This document shows, piece after piece, positions 1 through 9,487 of a stretch of 64,000 nt of DNA (positions are counted from its first letter, which is position 1; the number at the start of each line of letters is the position of its first letter). The notes below the pieces were generated by a model. That model worked only from the letters and a program-made list of their open reading frames with translations. It did not search any database and was not told where the DNA came from. A program made the translations under genes and the position numbers. This DNA is from Roseovarius sp. W115 (GTDB lineage Bacteria; Pseudomonadota; Alphaproteobacteria; Rhodobacterales; Rhodobacteraceae): assembly GCF_032842945.2 (NCBI RefSeq), contig NZ_CP146606.1, positions 744,001-808,000 on the forward strand, given 5' to 3'.

Positions 1-1004
1 CGCGGCTGGGGGCCAATGAGAATGTCTTTGGTCCCTCTCCCAAAGCCATTGCCGCAATGCAGGCCGCGACCGGTGATATCTGGATGTACGGTGATCCAAC
101 CAGCCACGATTTACGCGCAGCGCTGGCCGTGCATCACGGTGTCGGGATGGAAAATATCGTTGTGGGCGAAGGGATTGACGGGCTTCTGGGCTACCTCGTG
201 CGGCTCATGATCGGGCCAGGTGATGCCGTGGTGACATCGGATGGCGCTTATCCCACGTTCAACTACCATGTGGCGGGGTTTGGTGGGGTGTTGCACAAAG
301 TGCCCTACAACGATGACCGCGAAGACCCGTTCGCTCTGTTTACCAAAGCGAAGGACGTTGGCGCGAAGCTTGTGTATCTCGCCAATCCGGATAATCCGAT
401 GGGCACCTGGCACGAAGGACCGGCGCTTGCCCGCGCGCTGGATGACCTGCCCGACGGATGTTTGTTGGTGCTGGATGAAGCCTATGTGGAGTTTGCGCCA
501 GAAGGTACAGCACCGAGCATTGCGATTGACGACCCCCGCGTTATTCGCATGCGTACTTTTTCCAAAGCCTACGGTATGGCCGGGGCGCGTGTCGGCTACG
601 CCATGGCTGCTGCGGAGTTGGTTCAGAGCTTTGACAAGATCCGCAATCATTTCGGGATGAACCGGGTGGCGCAGATCGGTGCGCCGGTGGCCTTGCAGGA
701 TGCCCAGTGGCTGGCAAAGACCTGTGCGGATGTGGCCGCAGCGCGGGACCGGATCAGCGAAATCGCAAGCGGCAATGGACTATTGGCCTTGCCATCGGCA
801 ACAAATTTCGTCGCGGTGGAGTGCGGTCTGGACGGCGCATTTGCCCGGCGCGTGCTGGCCGCGTTGGTTGAGCAAGGCGTGTTTGTTCGCATGCCATTTG
901 TCGCACCACAAGATAGATGCATTCGCATTAGCTGCGGCCCGAAAGCGGATATGGAGCTTTTGGAAAAGACCCTTCCCAAAGCGCTTCAGATTGCGCGCGG
1001 ATAG
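1..1004 (+). CDS. HisC-like class I/II PLP aminotransferase, 5' partial
   Basis: The reading frame is open from the left edge and ends at TAG 1002-1004, so the N-terminus is outside the window. The visible part begins with the substrate-side motif ANENVFGPSP, typical of histidinol-phosphate aminotransferases and their relatives. The PLP-binding aspartate region NPDNPMG and the Schiff-base lysine in FSKAYGMAGARVGYA are both present, followed by a normal C-terminal domain. The family transfers an amino group between an amino acid or histidinol phosphate and 2-oxoglutarate. No his biosynthesis gene is adjacent (hisG, hisZ and hisS are 21 kb away), so the true substrate could be an aromatic or other amino acid. 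Family assignment is secure; the substrate is not. Confidence 0.85.
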   Translation, partial: RLGANENVFGPSPKAIAAMQAATGDIWMYGDPTSHDLRAALAVHHGVGMENIVVGEGIDGLLGYLVRLMIGPGDAVVTSDGAYPTFNYHVAGFGGVLHKVPYNDDREDPFALFTKAKDVGAKLVYLANPDNPMGTWHEGPALARALDDLPDGCLLVLDEAYVEFAPEGTAPSIAIDDPRVIRMRTFSKAYGMAGARVGYAMAAAELVQSFDKIRNHFGMNRVAQIGAPVALQDAQWLAKTCADVAAARDRISEIASGNGLLALPSATNFVAVECGLDGAFARRVLAALVEQGVFVRMPFVAPQDRCIRISCGPKADMELLEKTLPKALQIARG

Positions 1005-1090
1005 ACCGATCTAATCGGGAAATTGGAAAAAATACGCCGAACGCAGAAATTTTACCTGAAAATTTCGAAAGCTGCGTTAGTGTTTTAATC

Positions 1091-1270
1091 ATGCGTGATC
1101 GTGAAGTGTCAGAAGCTCCCAATTACACCAATGCCGCCCTTGTGATGGGGGCTGTTAACTTGATCTGGATCTTCATCGTCCTTTGGGCCGTCTTCGGCTT
1201 TCACATCGTGCTGGCGGCGGGATGGCTGATCAACTGGGCGATCACTCGGCTGCTTTTGCGCCGGGCATAG
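1091..1270 (+). CDS. Small hydrophobic membrane protein, 59 aa
   Basis: This short ORF starts with ATG 86 bp after the aminotransferase stop and encodes MRDREVSEAP, then one long or two closely packed hydrophobic segments (about residues 16-50), and ends in a basic tail (LLLRRA). It is too short to assign to a family. The polar N-terminus followed by an uninterrupted hydrophobic stretch supports a genuine inner-membrane peptide, not a chance ORF. Its last 29 bp overlap the 3' end of the convergent class V aminotransferase gene. No strong ribosome-binding site is visible, so expression may depend on the upstream gene. Function unknown. Confidence 0.55.
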   Translation: MRDREVSEAPNYTNAALVMGAVNLIWIFIVLWAVFGFHIVLAAGWLINWAITRLLLRRA

Positions 1271-2471
1271 CCATTGAACCTTTGGCCAGTTCACGGGCGG
1301 CTGCGTCAATGGCGCCAACACCATGCGGGATGCCCAACGACTTAAGACCGGCTTCCATGGCACCGAGTACACCTAGAACCGCCTGACCGTTCACATGCCC
1401 CATGTGACCAATGCGAAATGCCCTGTCTGATCCGGGGTCATCCGGCGTTTCCATGCCAAGCCCAATGCCCAAGGTCAGCCCCATTTCGGACTCAAGCCAC
1501 TGTCGCAGGCGCGTGCCATTTTGCCCATCCAGCGAAAGCGACGTAACTGCCCGGCTGCGATGGTCGCGATTGGCGATGTTGAGGCGAAGGGGGCCGTCCT
1601 GAGCCCAAATGTCACAGGCCGCCCATATGGCCCGGGCCAGCCGCTCATGTCGCGCCCAGATTGCTTCAAGCCCCTCTTCGGCAATCATATCGAGTGCGGC
1701 GCGCAGCCCAAAGACGTGGTGTGTCGGGGTGGTGCCCATAAAGTACTGGTAAAACATCTCAGGCCGCGCCCGTGGCACCCAGTCCCAATACCGGCTTACC
1801 CGGTCGATCCGGGTGCGTGCTTGAGCCGCCTTTTCGCTGAAAAAGACAAAGGCCAGTCCCGGTGGCGTCATCAGACCTTTTTGGCTGGCAGCCATTGTCA
1901 CATCAACGCCCCAAGCGTCCATTTCAAACCGGTCGCAGGCCAGCGACGCAATGCAATCGGCAAAGAGCAAAGCCGGATGGTCGGCGGCATCCATGGCGGC
2001 GCGAATGGCGGGTATGTCATTGCGAACGGATGTAGAGGTATCCACGTGGCACACCATAACCGCTTTGATGTCACGGGATTTATCCGCTCTTAGCGCGGCC
2101 TCGACCTGATTGGGATCGACGGGGGTTTGCCGCCCGAAATCAAGTACGTCGAATGCGACCCCTAGCCCTTCTGCCATCTCGGACCATGAATAGGCAAACC
2201 GCCCTGTTGCCAGGAAAAGCACCTTGTCGCCGGGCTGCAACGTATTGGCCATCGCGGCTTCCCAGCCCGCATGGCCGTTGCCGATATAGATGGCCGCCTC
2301 GCCCTTGGTGCGGGCCACAGCGCGCAGGTCATCGACAAGCGGTGGGATCGAGTCAACCAAGGCACCGGAATAGATATCGGGGGCCGGGCGGTGCATCGCC
2401 TGGAGCACGCGGTCCGGCATGATCGACGGTCCGGGAATTGCAAGATAGTGTCGTCCGCCCGCACCGCTCAT
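1242..2471 (-). CDS. Class V aminotransferase, serine/alanine-glyoxylate type
   Basis: The N-terminus reads GRHYLAIPGPSIMPDRVL, the substrate-binding opening of serine-glyoxylate and alanine-glyoxylate aminotransferases. The PLP site follows, with the glycine-rich GNGHAGWEAA segment and the Schiff-base lysine in TMAASQKGLMTPPG. These enzymes move the amino group of serine or alanine to glyoxylate, as in the serine cycle or in glyoxylate detoxification. The start at 2471 was chosen because AAGGAGT lies just upstream of ATG; an upstream extension to 2498 has no such site. The length (409 aa) suits the family. Phosphonate transaminases (PhnW) also belong to class V, but the N-terminal sequence fits the glyoxylate group better. 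It converges on the small membrane ORF. Confidence 0.85.
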   Translation of the reverse strand: MSGAGGRHYLAIPGPSIMPDRVLQAMHRPAPDIYSGALVDSIPPLVDDLRAVARTKGEAAIYIGNGHAGWEAAMANTLQPGDKVLFLATGRFAYSWSEMAEGLGVAFDVLDFGRQTPVDPNQVEAALRADKSRDIKAVMVCHVDTSTSVRNDIPAIRAAMDAADHPALLFADCIASLACDRFEMDAWGVDVTMAASQKGLMTPPGLAFVFFSEKAAQARTRIDRVSRYWDWVPRARPEMFYQYFMGTTPTHHVFGLRAALDMIAEEGLEAIWARHERLARAIWAACDIWAQDGPLRLNIANRDHRSRAVTSLSLDGQNGTRLRQWLESEMGLTLGIGLGMETPDDPGSDRAFRIGHMGHVNGQAVLGVLGAMEAGLKSLGIPHGVGAIDAAARELAKGSMAMPGAKAAE

Positions 2472-2571
2472 CGATTTACTCCTTGATATGCCGCCCACAA
2501 GACTACCGTGATGCTCTCTGCCGTCAATTCTGCAGTGCTCTTAGCTTGTGCTTGCGTGCCATGCACCCTAA

Positions 2572-3288
2572 ATGGGTCCGACGAATTCGGTGGGACACAA
2601 TCACGTGAAGCTTTTCAAACGCATATCTGATTGGGAGGCCAATTTGCGCGCCTCCTATAACACGGATCTGTCCACACCTGAAAACCGCAGGCGCGCCCAG
2701 ATTTATAACCTGTGGTTTGATCACGCGATCCTGCGCGGTGTTTACACAAACTTTTATCAAATCGCACCGGGGGTGTATCGCTCGAACCACCCAACGCGTA
2801 AGCGTTTTGAACAAATGAAAGCTGATGGCATCAAGTCAATTTTGAACCTGCGCGGCAGTTACCCATCTGCGCACTACCTCGTGGAAGAAGAGACCTGCCG
2901 CGAGATTGGATTGCAACTGACTTCGGTCAGCATGCAGGCGCGGCATGCGCCGCCAGCGAAGGATATTCTGGAATTGATCGGGCATTTTCGTACGATCGAA
3001 AAACCCTTCGTCATGCATTGCAAGTCAGGGTCAGACCGCGCCGGTTTTGCCTCGGCACTCTATCTTCTTTTGATTGAAGGGCGCCCCATGGAAGAGGCGC
3101 GCAAGATGCTGGGTTTCAAGTACCTGCACATCAAACAGTCAAAGACCGGCGTACTGGACCATATTCTAAAGGTTTATGAGGAACGTAACAGCAAAGACCC
3201 TATTGGGTTTGAGGATTGGTTGCGCACAGAATACGACCATCTGGCCATGCAGGCGGATTTCCAGGCCAAGTATAAGCCTTGGTTCTGA
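2572..3288 (+). CDS. Tyrosine/dual-specificity phosphatase-like protein
   Basis: The protein carries the phosphatase signature HCKSGSDRAG (Cys about residue 150, Arg six residues on), the CX5R cradle that forms the cysteinyl-phosphate intermediate. An upstream segment (APGVYRSNHP, then SILNLRG) is typical of the prokaryotic DSP/PTP fold in which a regulator-like Asp/Arg loop precedes the catalytic loop. Family members dephosphorylate phosphotyrosine or phospho-sugars; the substrate cannot be read here. An alternative start is GTG at 2605 (VKLFKRISDWE), which matches the usual beginning of related proteins and has GGTGGG upstream, while the ATG at 2572 lacks a clear ribosome-binding site. It stands alone between divergent and convergent neighbours. 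Confidence 0.8.
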   Translation: MGPTNSVGHNHVKLFKRISDWEANLRASYNTDLSTPENRRRAQIYNLWFDHAILRGVYTNFYQIAPGVYRSNHPTRKRFEQMKADGIKSILNLRGSYPSAHYLVEEETCREIGLQLTSVSMQARHAPPAKDILELIGHFRTIEKPFVMHCKSGSDRAGFASALYLLLIEGRPMEEARKMLGFKYLHIKQSKTGVLDHILKVYEERNSKDPIGFEDWLRTEYDHLAMQADFQAKYKPWF

Positions 3289-3291
3289 GAT

Positions 3292-3963
3292 TTAGTAGCG
3301 GCGCGCCAGGTTTTTAGGGTTGGCACCGCATAAGTACCTCAGCAGCAAACCCAAATTACGCCTGCCCCGCCGCAGCCAGCCATCACGCTCGTAGCGTTCA
3401 GCGCTCGTGGTGACGGCCAGCGGCAAGAGCGTGATCCGCTTTTGCAAAGCACGGGTCATAGCGACATCTTCCATAAGCGGAATGTCTGCAAAGCCGCCTG
3501 CCATGTCATAGTCTTTGCGCGACACCAAAAGACCCTGATCACCATAGGGCAAAGAAAACATGTGACTGCGTAGATTGGCCCATCCAGCCACCAGCTTGGG
3601 CATCAGACCAACGCCATCGAATTTCAGTTGAAAGGCTGCGGGTCTGCCTGAAGGAATGTGTGCAACAACGGCATCTGACCAACCAGCAGGCAAAACGCTA
3701 TCGGCATGCAGAAAGAGAAGCCACTCCCCTTCCGCCACTTCAGCCCCGCGGCGCAGCTGGCCGCCGCGAGAGGCCGGACCGGTCAGGAAAACAGCTCCTG
3801 CCGCATCTGCAATCTGTTTCGTTGCATCATCAGATCCGCCATCAGATAGAATGAGCCCACGGATCAGCCCTGCCTGCAAGCCCTCAGCGAGAGATGGCAC
3901 AGATCGCTCAAGCCCTGATGCAGCGTTCAGAGTCGGAATGATGACCGAGAGCTTGGCGCGCAT
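3292..3963 (-). CDS. Family 2 glycosyltransferase (TIGR04283-like)
   Basis: The sequence opens with KLSVIIPTLNAASGLERS and contains ILSDGGSDDAT and the metal-binding FLHADSVLP (a DxD variant), the classical GT-A fold of family 2 glycosyltransferases. The spacing and the segment PYGDQGLLVSR resemble the short, about 220-aa bacterial subgroup sometimes named after arsenosugar biosynthesis (TIGR04283). No arsenic gene or SAM-dependent partner is adjacent, so that role should not be assumed. It has no membrane anchor and is likely cytosolic. It ends 4 bp after the convergent phosphatase gene. Confidence 0.8.
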   Translation of the reverse strand: MRAKLSVIIPTLNAASGLERSVPSLAEGLQAGLIRGLILSDGGSDDATKQIADAAGAVFLTGPASRGGQLRRGAEVAEGEWLLFLHADSVLPAGWSDAVVAHIPSGRPAAFQLKFDGVGLMPKLVAGWANLRSHMFSLPYGDQGLLVSRKDYDMAGGFADIPLMEDVAMTRALQKRITLLPLAVTTSAERYERDGWLRRGRRNLGLLLRYLCGANPKNLARRY

Positions 3964-4030
3964 GAGAATTCCTCTGTTACACGTCGTCTTTCTGCCTATA
4001 TGTCACGAAAGGATCAATGAGAGAGAGCCT

Positions 4031-4774
4031 ATGACACGCAGCATTTACCGGATCAGTGGTGCCGACAGGCTGAGCTTTCTGCAAGGCTTGATCACCAATG
4101 ACATCGCCAAGCTGGATCAGGGGCTGGTGTATGCAGCGATTTTAACGCCACAGGGCAAGTACCTCGCTGACTTCTTTTTGGTGCCAGAAAAGGAGGCCGT
4201 GCTGTTGGATGTGGACGTGTCGATTGCAGCAGGGTTGGCGCAGAGGCTCAACATGTACAAGCTGCGCGCCGATGTGGCGATTGAGGAAACGGGTTTGCAG
4301 GTCACGCGCGGAACGGGCGACATGCCAAAAGGAGCCTTCGCTGATCCACGCCATGACGCTATGGGCTGGCGATCTTACGGTAAAAGTAGCGGTGATGACG
4401 GCACCGATTTTGATGCCATCCGGGTGGCGCATTGTATTCCGGAGACGGGCGTTGAGCTGACGCCGGACACCTATATCCTCGAGGCCGGTTTTGAGCGCCT
4501 GAACGGCGTGGATTTTCGCAAAGGCTGTTATGTTGGTCAGGAAGTGACCGCTCGGATGAAACACAAGACCGAGCTGCGCAAAGGATTGGCTCGGGTCGGC
4601 GTTTCGGGTGAAGCGCCGGTTGGCACCGAAATCGCCGCGAATGGCAAAGCGGCTGGAACGCTTTTCACGCAATCAGGGGCGCATGGGATTGCGTATTTGC
4701 GGTTTGATCGAGCAACTGAGTCGATGATCGCAGGAGGCGCGACGGTCAGCTATCCAATTTCCATAGCTGAATGA
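4031..4774 (+). CDS. ygfZ: YgfZ/GcvT-like folate-binding protein, Fe-S cluster biogenesis
   Basis: This 247-aa protein shows the YgfZ signature KGCYVGQEVTARMKHK near residues 160-175; its cysteine is needed in the E. coli homologue. The N-terminal YRISGADRLSFLQGLITND is the GcvT-like folate-binding start. YgfZ uses tetrahydrofolate in maintenance or assembly of certain iron-sulfur enzymes. The start at 4031 (GAGAGAGCCT just before ATG) gives the family N-terminus; a longer open frame back to 3656 lies antisense to the glycosyltransferase gene and is not believed. It is transcribed divergently from the glycosyltransferase. Confidence 0.9.
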   Translation: MTRSIYRISGADRLSFLQGLITNDIAKLDQGLVYAAILTPQGKYLADFFLVPEKEAVLLDVDVSIAAGLAQRLNMYKLRADVAIEETGLQVTRGTGDMPKGAFADPRHDAMGWRSYGKSSGDDGTDFDAIRVAHCIPETGVELTPDTYILEAGFERLNGVDFRKGCYVGQEVTARMKHKTELRKGLARVGVSGEAPVGTEIAANGKAAGTLFTQSGAHGIAYLRFDRATESMIAGGATVSYPISIAE

Positions 4775-4849
4775 CGTCGCGTAAGCGGTCCTCCGCCGAC
4801 GATATTCGTGCCTGACAGTCGCTTGTTAGAGCAGCATTAGACCACAAGA

Positions 4850-5413
4850 TCAGGCGCGTTCGGAATATTCCATGGTCTCGGTGTTAACGATGATATCTTC
4901 GTCCTGCCCGACGAAAGGCGGCACCATGACTTTGACGCCATTGTCGAGGATCGCAGGTTTGAAGCTGTTGGCCGCTGTTTGGCCTTTGACGACCGGTTCG
5001 GTCTCAACCACGCGGCAGGTTACCTTTTGTGGCAAAGTGGCGTTGAGCGCTTCGCTTTCGTAAAACTCTACAATGATGGTCATGCCATCCTGAAGGAACG
5101 GACGGCGGTCGCCCAAAAGTTCGGCGGGCAGCTCGATTTGCTCGTAAGTCTCTGAATCCATGAAGACAAGCATGCCGTCGCTCTCGTAGAGAAACTGCTG
5201 ATCTTTCTGCTCAAGGCGCACGCGCTCGACCTTGTCCGCGCTTCTGAAACGCTCGTTCAACTTAGAGCCATTGCGCAGATTGCGCATCTCGACTTGGGCA
5301 AATGCGCCGCCCTTGCCGGGCTTGACATGGTCGACTTTCACAGCGCTCCAAAGTGCGCCGTTATGCTCCAGAACATTGCCTGGGCGGATCTCATTTCCAT
5401 TGATTTTGGGCAT
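4850..5413 (-). CDS. efp: Elongation factor P
   Basis: The 187-aa product has the length and layout of EF-P: an N-terminal KOW-like domain with the loop VKPGKGGAF, then two OB-fold domains ending in the conserved [16 protein letters not shown] region. EF-P binds between the P and E sites of the ribosome and relieves stalling at polyproline stretches. The loop carries Lys34, the position lysylated by EpmA in many bacteria. Start choice: ATG at 5413 ([10 protein letters not shown]) matches the family; the open frame extending upstream to 5521 is not conserved-looking. Confidence 0.97.
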   Translation of the reverse strand: MPKINGNEIRPGNVLEHNGALWSAVKVDHVKPGKGGAFAQVEMRNLRNGSKLNERFRSADKVERVRLEQKDQQFLYESDGMLVFMDSETYEQIELPAELLGDRRPFLQDGMTIIVEFYESEALNATLPQKVTCRVVETEPVVKGQTAANSFKPAILDNGVKVMVPPFVGQDEDIIVNTETMEYSERA

Positions 5414-5631
5414 TGGGCAAAACCATGACAAAAGGTTGAACGATATTTGATCCTCCCTATATCTAGCTGTGCGACAGGTGGCAAGACGACGAGATATCGT
5501 GCTGCACCTGCAGAAAGCCATGCGATAAATGCATGGCTGTTATGCATTCAGGGGCTATCCGAATCGAAGAAAACGCGCCATAAACGTCGCTACGCCGAAA
5601 AGACAATAATAAAGAAAAACAAGGACGAAAC

Positions 5632-5952
5632 ATGAAAGATTTCGTTGACGGCTCCGCGTTCAATGCCGAACAAGGCAATCGCGCCCGTAAACTATTTGCA
5701 GCCGTGGTGTTGGCTGCGCTGGATGATGCCATTGCAGACGACAAGAAGTACGGCAATGGCCCGGAACAGATCGCTCGTTGGGCGCGTTCGCGCGACGGAC
5801 GGGAGGTTTTGTCATGCGCGGGGATCGACCCCAATGAGCGCGTGGTCTCCGGCCTGATGGAGTTCGTCTCCAAGGGTGTCCGTACGTCTGTAGCGCTGTC
5901 TCGTGAAGAGAGCGAACGCCGCAATGCGGCTGCACAGGCGGAAGCTGCGTAG
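5632..5952 (+). CDS. DUF6280-like small conserved protein
   Basis: The 106-aa soluble protein has the conserved-looking core NRARKLFAAVVLAALDDAI and IARWARSRDGREVLSCAGID, rich in charged residues and predicted helical, with an Arg/Ser/Glu-rich tail. I recognise it as the small DUF6280 family often seen next to efp in Rhodobacterales, but assign no function. It starts with ATG after AAGGACGAAAC and is followed by a clear intrinsic terminator, so it is probably a monocistronic, well expressed gene. The helical content and single cysteine give no catalytic hint. Confidence 0.75.
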   Translation: MKDFVDGSAFNAEQGNRARKLFAAVVLAALDDAIADDKKYGNGPEQIARWARSRDGREVLSCAGIDPNERVVSGLMEFVSKGVRTSVALSREESERRNAAAQAEAA

Positions 5953-5980
5953 GCTTTTCCGAACATTTTGCTGCTCAAAA

Positions 5981-6009
5981 GGCCCTGTCAGTTCTGGCAG
6001 GGCTTTTTG
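5981..6009 (+). terminator. Intrinsic terminator after the DUF6280-like gene
   Basis: A GC-rich inverted repeat (GGCCCTG...CAGGGC, with an inner CAG/CTG pair) is followed directly by TTTTT. It lies 29 bp after the stop codon and just before the 3' end of the convergent membrane protein gene, so it may serve both strands. Confidence 0.8.
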
Positions 6010-6015
6010 CTTTGT

Positions 6016-6600
6016 TCAGACCGCATCGCTGGCGAAGATAAACATCCAGATAAAGACCGGAAAGAGCTGTAAAATCGCCAAAGCGCCGATCAAAAGACGC
6101 GAACGCAGGCTGGTGAACCGCAGCATCAGGATCACGCAGAAGAGTGCAGACAGCGCCATTTCGATCGGACCCACGATAGTGGCGTGATGTGCGCGGTCCC
6201 AATAGCTGACCGGGCTTTGAAAGACCCAGTCGCTGATGGGCCAGAAATGCGGACGTCCATCATCGTGGTGCAGCGGAAAATCCAAGGCCAGATGCATAAG
6301 CCCGGACGCGGCAAAGACCATGCCATTGCGCGCTTGATACCACCAAGCCAGGGCAAACCCCGCGCCCCAAACGAGGAAAGAATTGTCGACCTTGAACACC
6401 TGCTGCCAGGCATCCGAAAAATAGAGCGTGTTGAAAACATAGTTGGGGCTCAGCCCGAGAATGTATAGCGAAGTCGCGGCCATCAAATAGAGCGACAAAT
6501 CCGGTGCCAGCGCCCCGGCCATAGCCGCAAAAGTGCGCTTTCGGTCAAAGGGGCGCGCAAAAGCGGCGGTCGCAAAAATCACATGGGCGGGCGTGTTCAT
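6016..6600 (-). CDS. YdjM-like membrane protein, metal-dependent hydrolase type
   Basis: The 194-aa protein starts MNTPAHVIF and has about four hydrophobic segments (near 22-50, 70-100, 130-165, 170-190). Conserved-looking polar residues sit within them: APDLS, then HLALDFPLHHDDGRPHFWP. Histidine and aspartate residues in such membrane contexts are characteristic of the YdjM family of putative membrane-bound metal-dependent hydrolases. It is divergent from cobQ, and related genes are often annotated by that neighbourhood, but nothing in the sequence ties it to cobalamin. Assigned with moderate confidence. Confidence 0.6.
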   Translation of the reverse strand: MNTPAHVIFATAAFARPFDRKRTFAAMAGALAPDLSLYLMAATSLYILGLSPNYVFNTLYFSDAWQQVFKVDNSFLVWGAGFALAWWYQARNGMVFAASGLMHLALDFPLHHDDGRPHFWPISDWVFQSPVSYWDRAHHATIVGPIEMALSALFCVILMLRFTSLRSRLLIGALAILQLFPVFIWMFIFASDAV

Positions 6601-6658
6601 GGCTTTCCAAGATGGGGCACGAGTTATACCTGTTATGCGGGTACTATGAGGTCAGGCC

Positions 6659-8119
6659 ATGGCGCAGTCCATCATGATTCAGGGGGCAGGCTCAAACGTG
6701 GGCAAGTCGATGGTCGTGGCTGGGCTGGCGCGCGCATATACACGCCGCGGTCTGTCGGTGGCCCCGTTCAAACCGCAGAACATGTCCAACAATGCCGCTG
6801 TGACCGTGGATGGCGGTGAGATTGGGCGTGCGCAGGCTTTGCAGGCGCGGGCCTGTGGGCGGGATGCACATACGGATATGAACCCCGTTTTGTTGAAGCC
6901 TGAGTCAGAGATCGGTGCACAAGTGGTGGTCCAAGGTCAGCGTTTCGATACGTTACGCGCACGCGACTACGGCAAGGTAAAGCATAAACTCCTGCCGCCG
7001 GTTCTGGAAAGCTTCACGCGGCTTTGCGACACAGCTGATCTTGTTCTGGTAGAGGGAGCCGGCAGCCCGGCTGAGATCAATCTGCGCGCCGGGGATATTG
7101 CCAATATGGGCTTTGCTGAGGCCGCTGGCGTGCCTGTTGTGCTGGTGGGTGACATTGACCGGGGCGGTGTCATTGCCCAGCTTGTGGGCACGCAGGTTAT
7201 TTTGCCCGAAGACGACGCGGACCGGATCAAGGCGTTTGCCGTCAACAAGTTCCGGGGAGATGTCCGGCTATTTGACGAGGGTCTGAGTGAGATTGCCGCG
7301 CGGACCGGTTGGCCTTCGCTTGGCGTAATCCCATGGTTTGCGGATGCCTGGCGCCTGCCTGCCGAAGACGTCATGGACATAGGATCTTCAAAGGGCGGCA
7401 CGCTGCGCGTGGTTGTGCCAAGACTAAGCCGGATCGCCAACTTTGATGATCTCGACCCGCTCTCATCGGAACCTGACGTCAACGTGGAAATTATCGAGCC
7501 GGGCCGGCCCTTGCCGGGCAATGCCGACCTTGTCCTGATCCCAGGCAGCAAATCCACCATTGGCGATCTGGCTGACTTTCGCGCCAATGGGTGGGATGTG
7601 GACCTTGAGGCGCATATCCGACGCGGCGGGCATGTTCTGGGTATTTGCGGCGGCTATCAGATGCTTGGACGCGAAATCGCAGACTCCGAAGGCATCGAAG
7701 GGGCGCCTGGGACGGTAAAAGGGCTGGGGCATCTGGATGTCACAACCGTGATGCACCCTGAGAAACGGCTCGCACTGACACAGGCAACTTATCAGGCAAC
7801 GGGTGACAGCGTGGAAGGCTATGAAATCCACATTGGCAAAACCGAGGGTCCCGATACAACGCGTGCCTGGCTCAGCGTCGGACATCGCCCCGAAGGTGCG
7901 GCATCACCAGATGGGCGTGTGCGGGGATGTTATCTGCATGGGCTGTTTGCCTCGGACGCGTTTCGTGCAGCGTATCTGTGCGAATTAGGCGGGGTATCCG
8001 ACCTTCAGTTCGACAACCGGGTTGACGCAACGTTAGATGCGCTTGCGGATCATCTGGAAAAGCATATGGATTTGGATTTGCTGCTAAATCTGGCTGAAAC
8101 GCCAAAGATTCAGTCGTAG
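6659..8119 (+). CDS. cobQ: Adenosylcobyric acid synthase CobQ
   Basis: The 486-aa protein begins with the P-loop-like dethiobiotin-synthetase fold ([12 protein letters not shown], then [14 protein letters not shown]), characteristic of CobQ. The C-terminal half is a class I glutamine amidotransferase with the nucleophile in [11 protein letters not shown] and a late catalytic His in GCYLHGLF. CobQ amidates side chains b, d, e and g of adenosylcobyrinic acid a,c-diamide using glutamine and ATP. The length is normal. No other cobalamin gene is adjacent. Its 3' end overlaps the convergent PopZ-like gene by 10 bp. Confidence 0.95.
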   Translation: MAQSIMIQGAGSNVGKSMVVAGLARAYTRRGLSVAPFKPQNMSNNAAVTVDGGEIGRAQALQARACGRDAHTDMNPVLLKPESEIGAQVVVQGQRFDTLRARDYGKVKHKLLPPVLESFTRLCDTADLVLVEGAGSPAEINLRAGDIANMGFAEAAGVPVVLVGDIDRGGVIAQLVGTQVILPEDDADRIKAFAVNKFRGDVRLFDEGLSEIAARTGWPSLGVIPWFADAWRLPAEDVMDIGSSKGGTLRVVVPRLSRIANFDDLDPLSSEPDVNVEIIEPGRPLPGNADLVLIPGSKSTIGDLADFRANGWDVDLEAHIRRGGHVLGICGGYQMLGREIADSEGIEGAPGTVKGLGHLDVTTVMHPEKRLALTQATYQATGDSVEGYEIHIGKTEGPDTTRAWLSVGHRPEGAASPDGRVRGCYLHGLFASDAFRAAYLCELGGVSDLQFDNRVDATLDALADHLEKHMDLDLLLNLAETPKIQS

Positions 8120-9411
8120 TCCTGACCCATCATCGCGCGATGAATTTCGCGGCGGACCAGTTTGCGCACATTGCGCGTGATGCGCTCGCCAAGCGCGCCT
8201 TGCAACTCCTGACGCACAATTTCGCTCACCAAGTCTCGCAACGTGTCTTCGTCGATGACAGTGTCTTCGGAAAACCAAGCCGCATCCGCCGCTGCTTCGG
8301 CGGCGCTTTCGGTGACGGCATCTGACACGATCTCGGTGACATCATCGGTCAGAGCCACGTCAGCGAGGTTCAATGGCTCCGATGTCGGCGCTGGCTCTTC
8401 GCTTGGCATAGATGCCGCTTCGCTCATCGCCTCTGCAAAAGCGTCTGCCGCCGGTTCCACCGGCTCATCGAGCACAACCGCTTCTTCAATCGCCTCGACT
8501 TCTTCGGGGCTGACTTCTTCTACGTGCTCTTCGGGGGTGAATTCCGGGTCTCCTCCATGGTCTTCCCAAGGAAGAGGCGCTACCTCACCACCGGCATAAT
8601 CATCTTGCTCTGCGGAATCCGGGTCCCATTGCTCAGTCCGTGCGGCAACCGCGGCTTCTACCTCGGCGATGCGTGCTTCAAGCTCACTTTCCAAAGGCGC
8701 GTCGGGCTGCTCCGGTTCGGCGTAAGACGTGTCATCTTCGAGGTCTTCTTCGGTCCAATCCTCAGCTTCGTCAGCCTCGGACAATACTTCAAGTTCAGTG
8801 TCCAGGCTGTCATCGTGCAACTCATCCTCAGGCCATGTCTCATCCTCGGCCAAAGGTGCTTTGGGAAGGACATCTTCGCTCTCTTCGCTGGTGACCCAAT
8901 CCTTTTTCGCCTCAGGGCGCAGGCGCACAAAGTCCGAACCTTCTTCAGGGGCTTTCAGAGGATCATCCCCCTCGCCCAGACACTCATGCTCTTCATGATC
9001 ATCCGCATCGTGTTCTGCATGTTGCGGCTCTTCAAAGCTGAAATGCGCTTTGTCTTCTGCCTGATCTTCGGCGTCTACATCAGGGGGGTCTTGTTCGCCT
9101 CCCTCTTCATTCACGCGCAAAGCCGGTGTCAAAACGAGTTTCACACCCGTTGTCCCAAGCTCAATACCCTTGGCTGTGTCCTCAGGCGCATCATCCCCAT
9201 CAGCGTAAACCGAGACATCGGGCGTGTCCGCCGGGTCGACCTGATCATCCACGGACGCATCATTTTCAATGTCCTGATCATCATGAGACACCTGATCCTG
9301 GCGCTCAACTTTCACACCAAGCCCGGCTTCACCGCGGTGATCCACGGACACGAGGCGACGAATGGAGGACAGAACGTCCTCGATTTCCGCATTGGAGACG
9401 GGATCAGACAT
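8110..9411 (-). CDS. Acidic, mostly disordered PopZ-like protein
   Basis: The protein (433 aa) has three parts. The N-terminus (about residues 1-22, [17 protein letters not shown]) resembles the short amphipathic helix at the start of PopZ/DUF2497 proteins. A very long middle (about 30-370) is strongly acidic, dominated by Asp, Glu, Ala, Pro and Ser, and looks disordered. The C-terminus (about 380-433, [19 protein letters not shown], then [14 protein letters not shown]) is helical and basic, like the oligomerisation region of PopZ. PopZ builds pole-localised scaffolds that hold the chromosome origin in Caulobacter. The resemblance is by architecture and short motifs, not overall identity. ATG at 9411 is preferred over a TTG at 9417. 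Confidence 0.6.
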   Translation of the reverse strand: MSDPVSNAEIEDVLSSIRRLVSVDHRGEAGLGVKVERQDQVSHDDQDIENDASVDDQVDPADTPDVSVYADGDDAPEDTAKGIELGTTGVKLVLTPALRVNEEGGEQDPPDVDAEDQAEDKAHFSFEEPQHAEHDADDHEEHECLGEGDDPLKAPEEGSDFVRLRPEAKKDWVTSEESEDVLPKAPLAEDETWPEDELHDDSLDTELEVLSEADEAEDWTEEDLEDDTSYAEPEQPDAPLESELEARIAEVEAAVAARTEQWDPDSAEQDDYAGGEVAPLPWEDHGGDPEFTPEEHVEEVSPEEVEAIEEAVVLDEPVEPAADAFAEAMSEAASMPSEEPAPTSEPLNLADVALTDDVTEIVSDAVTESAAEAAADAAWFSEDTVIDEDTLRDLVSEIVRQELQGALGERITRNVRKLVRREIHRAMMGQDYD

Positions 9412-9487
9412 GCTCAATTACCAATCTTGCCTGAGCGCAGTGTAGCTTCAGCGGGAAAATCACACAACAACCCAAACCATTCGTATT

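Noticed and set aside
3656..4030. Upstream extension of the YgfZ reading frame
   Set aside because: It lies antisense to the glycosyltransferase gene; the family N-terminus begins at 4031.
6601..6658. Cobalamin riboswitch before cobQ
   Set aside because: The interval between the divergent genes is only about 60 bp and shows no B12-box-like sequence.
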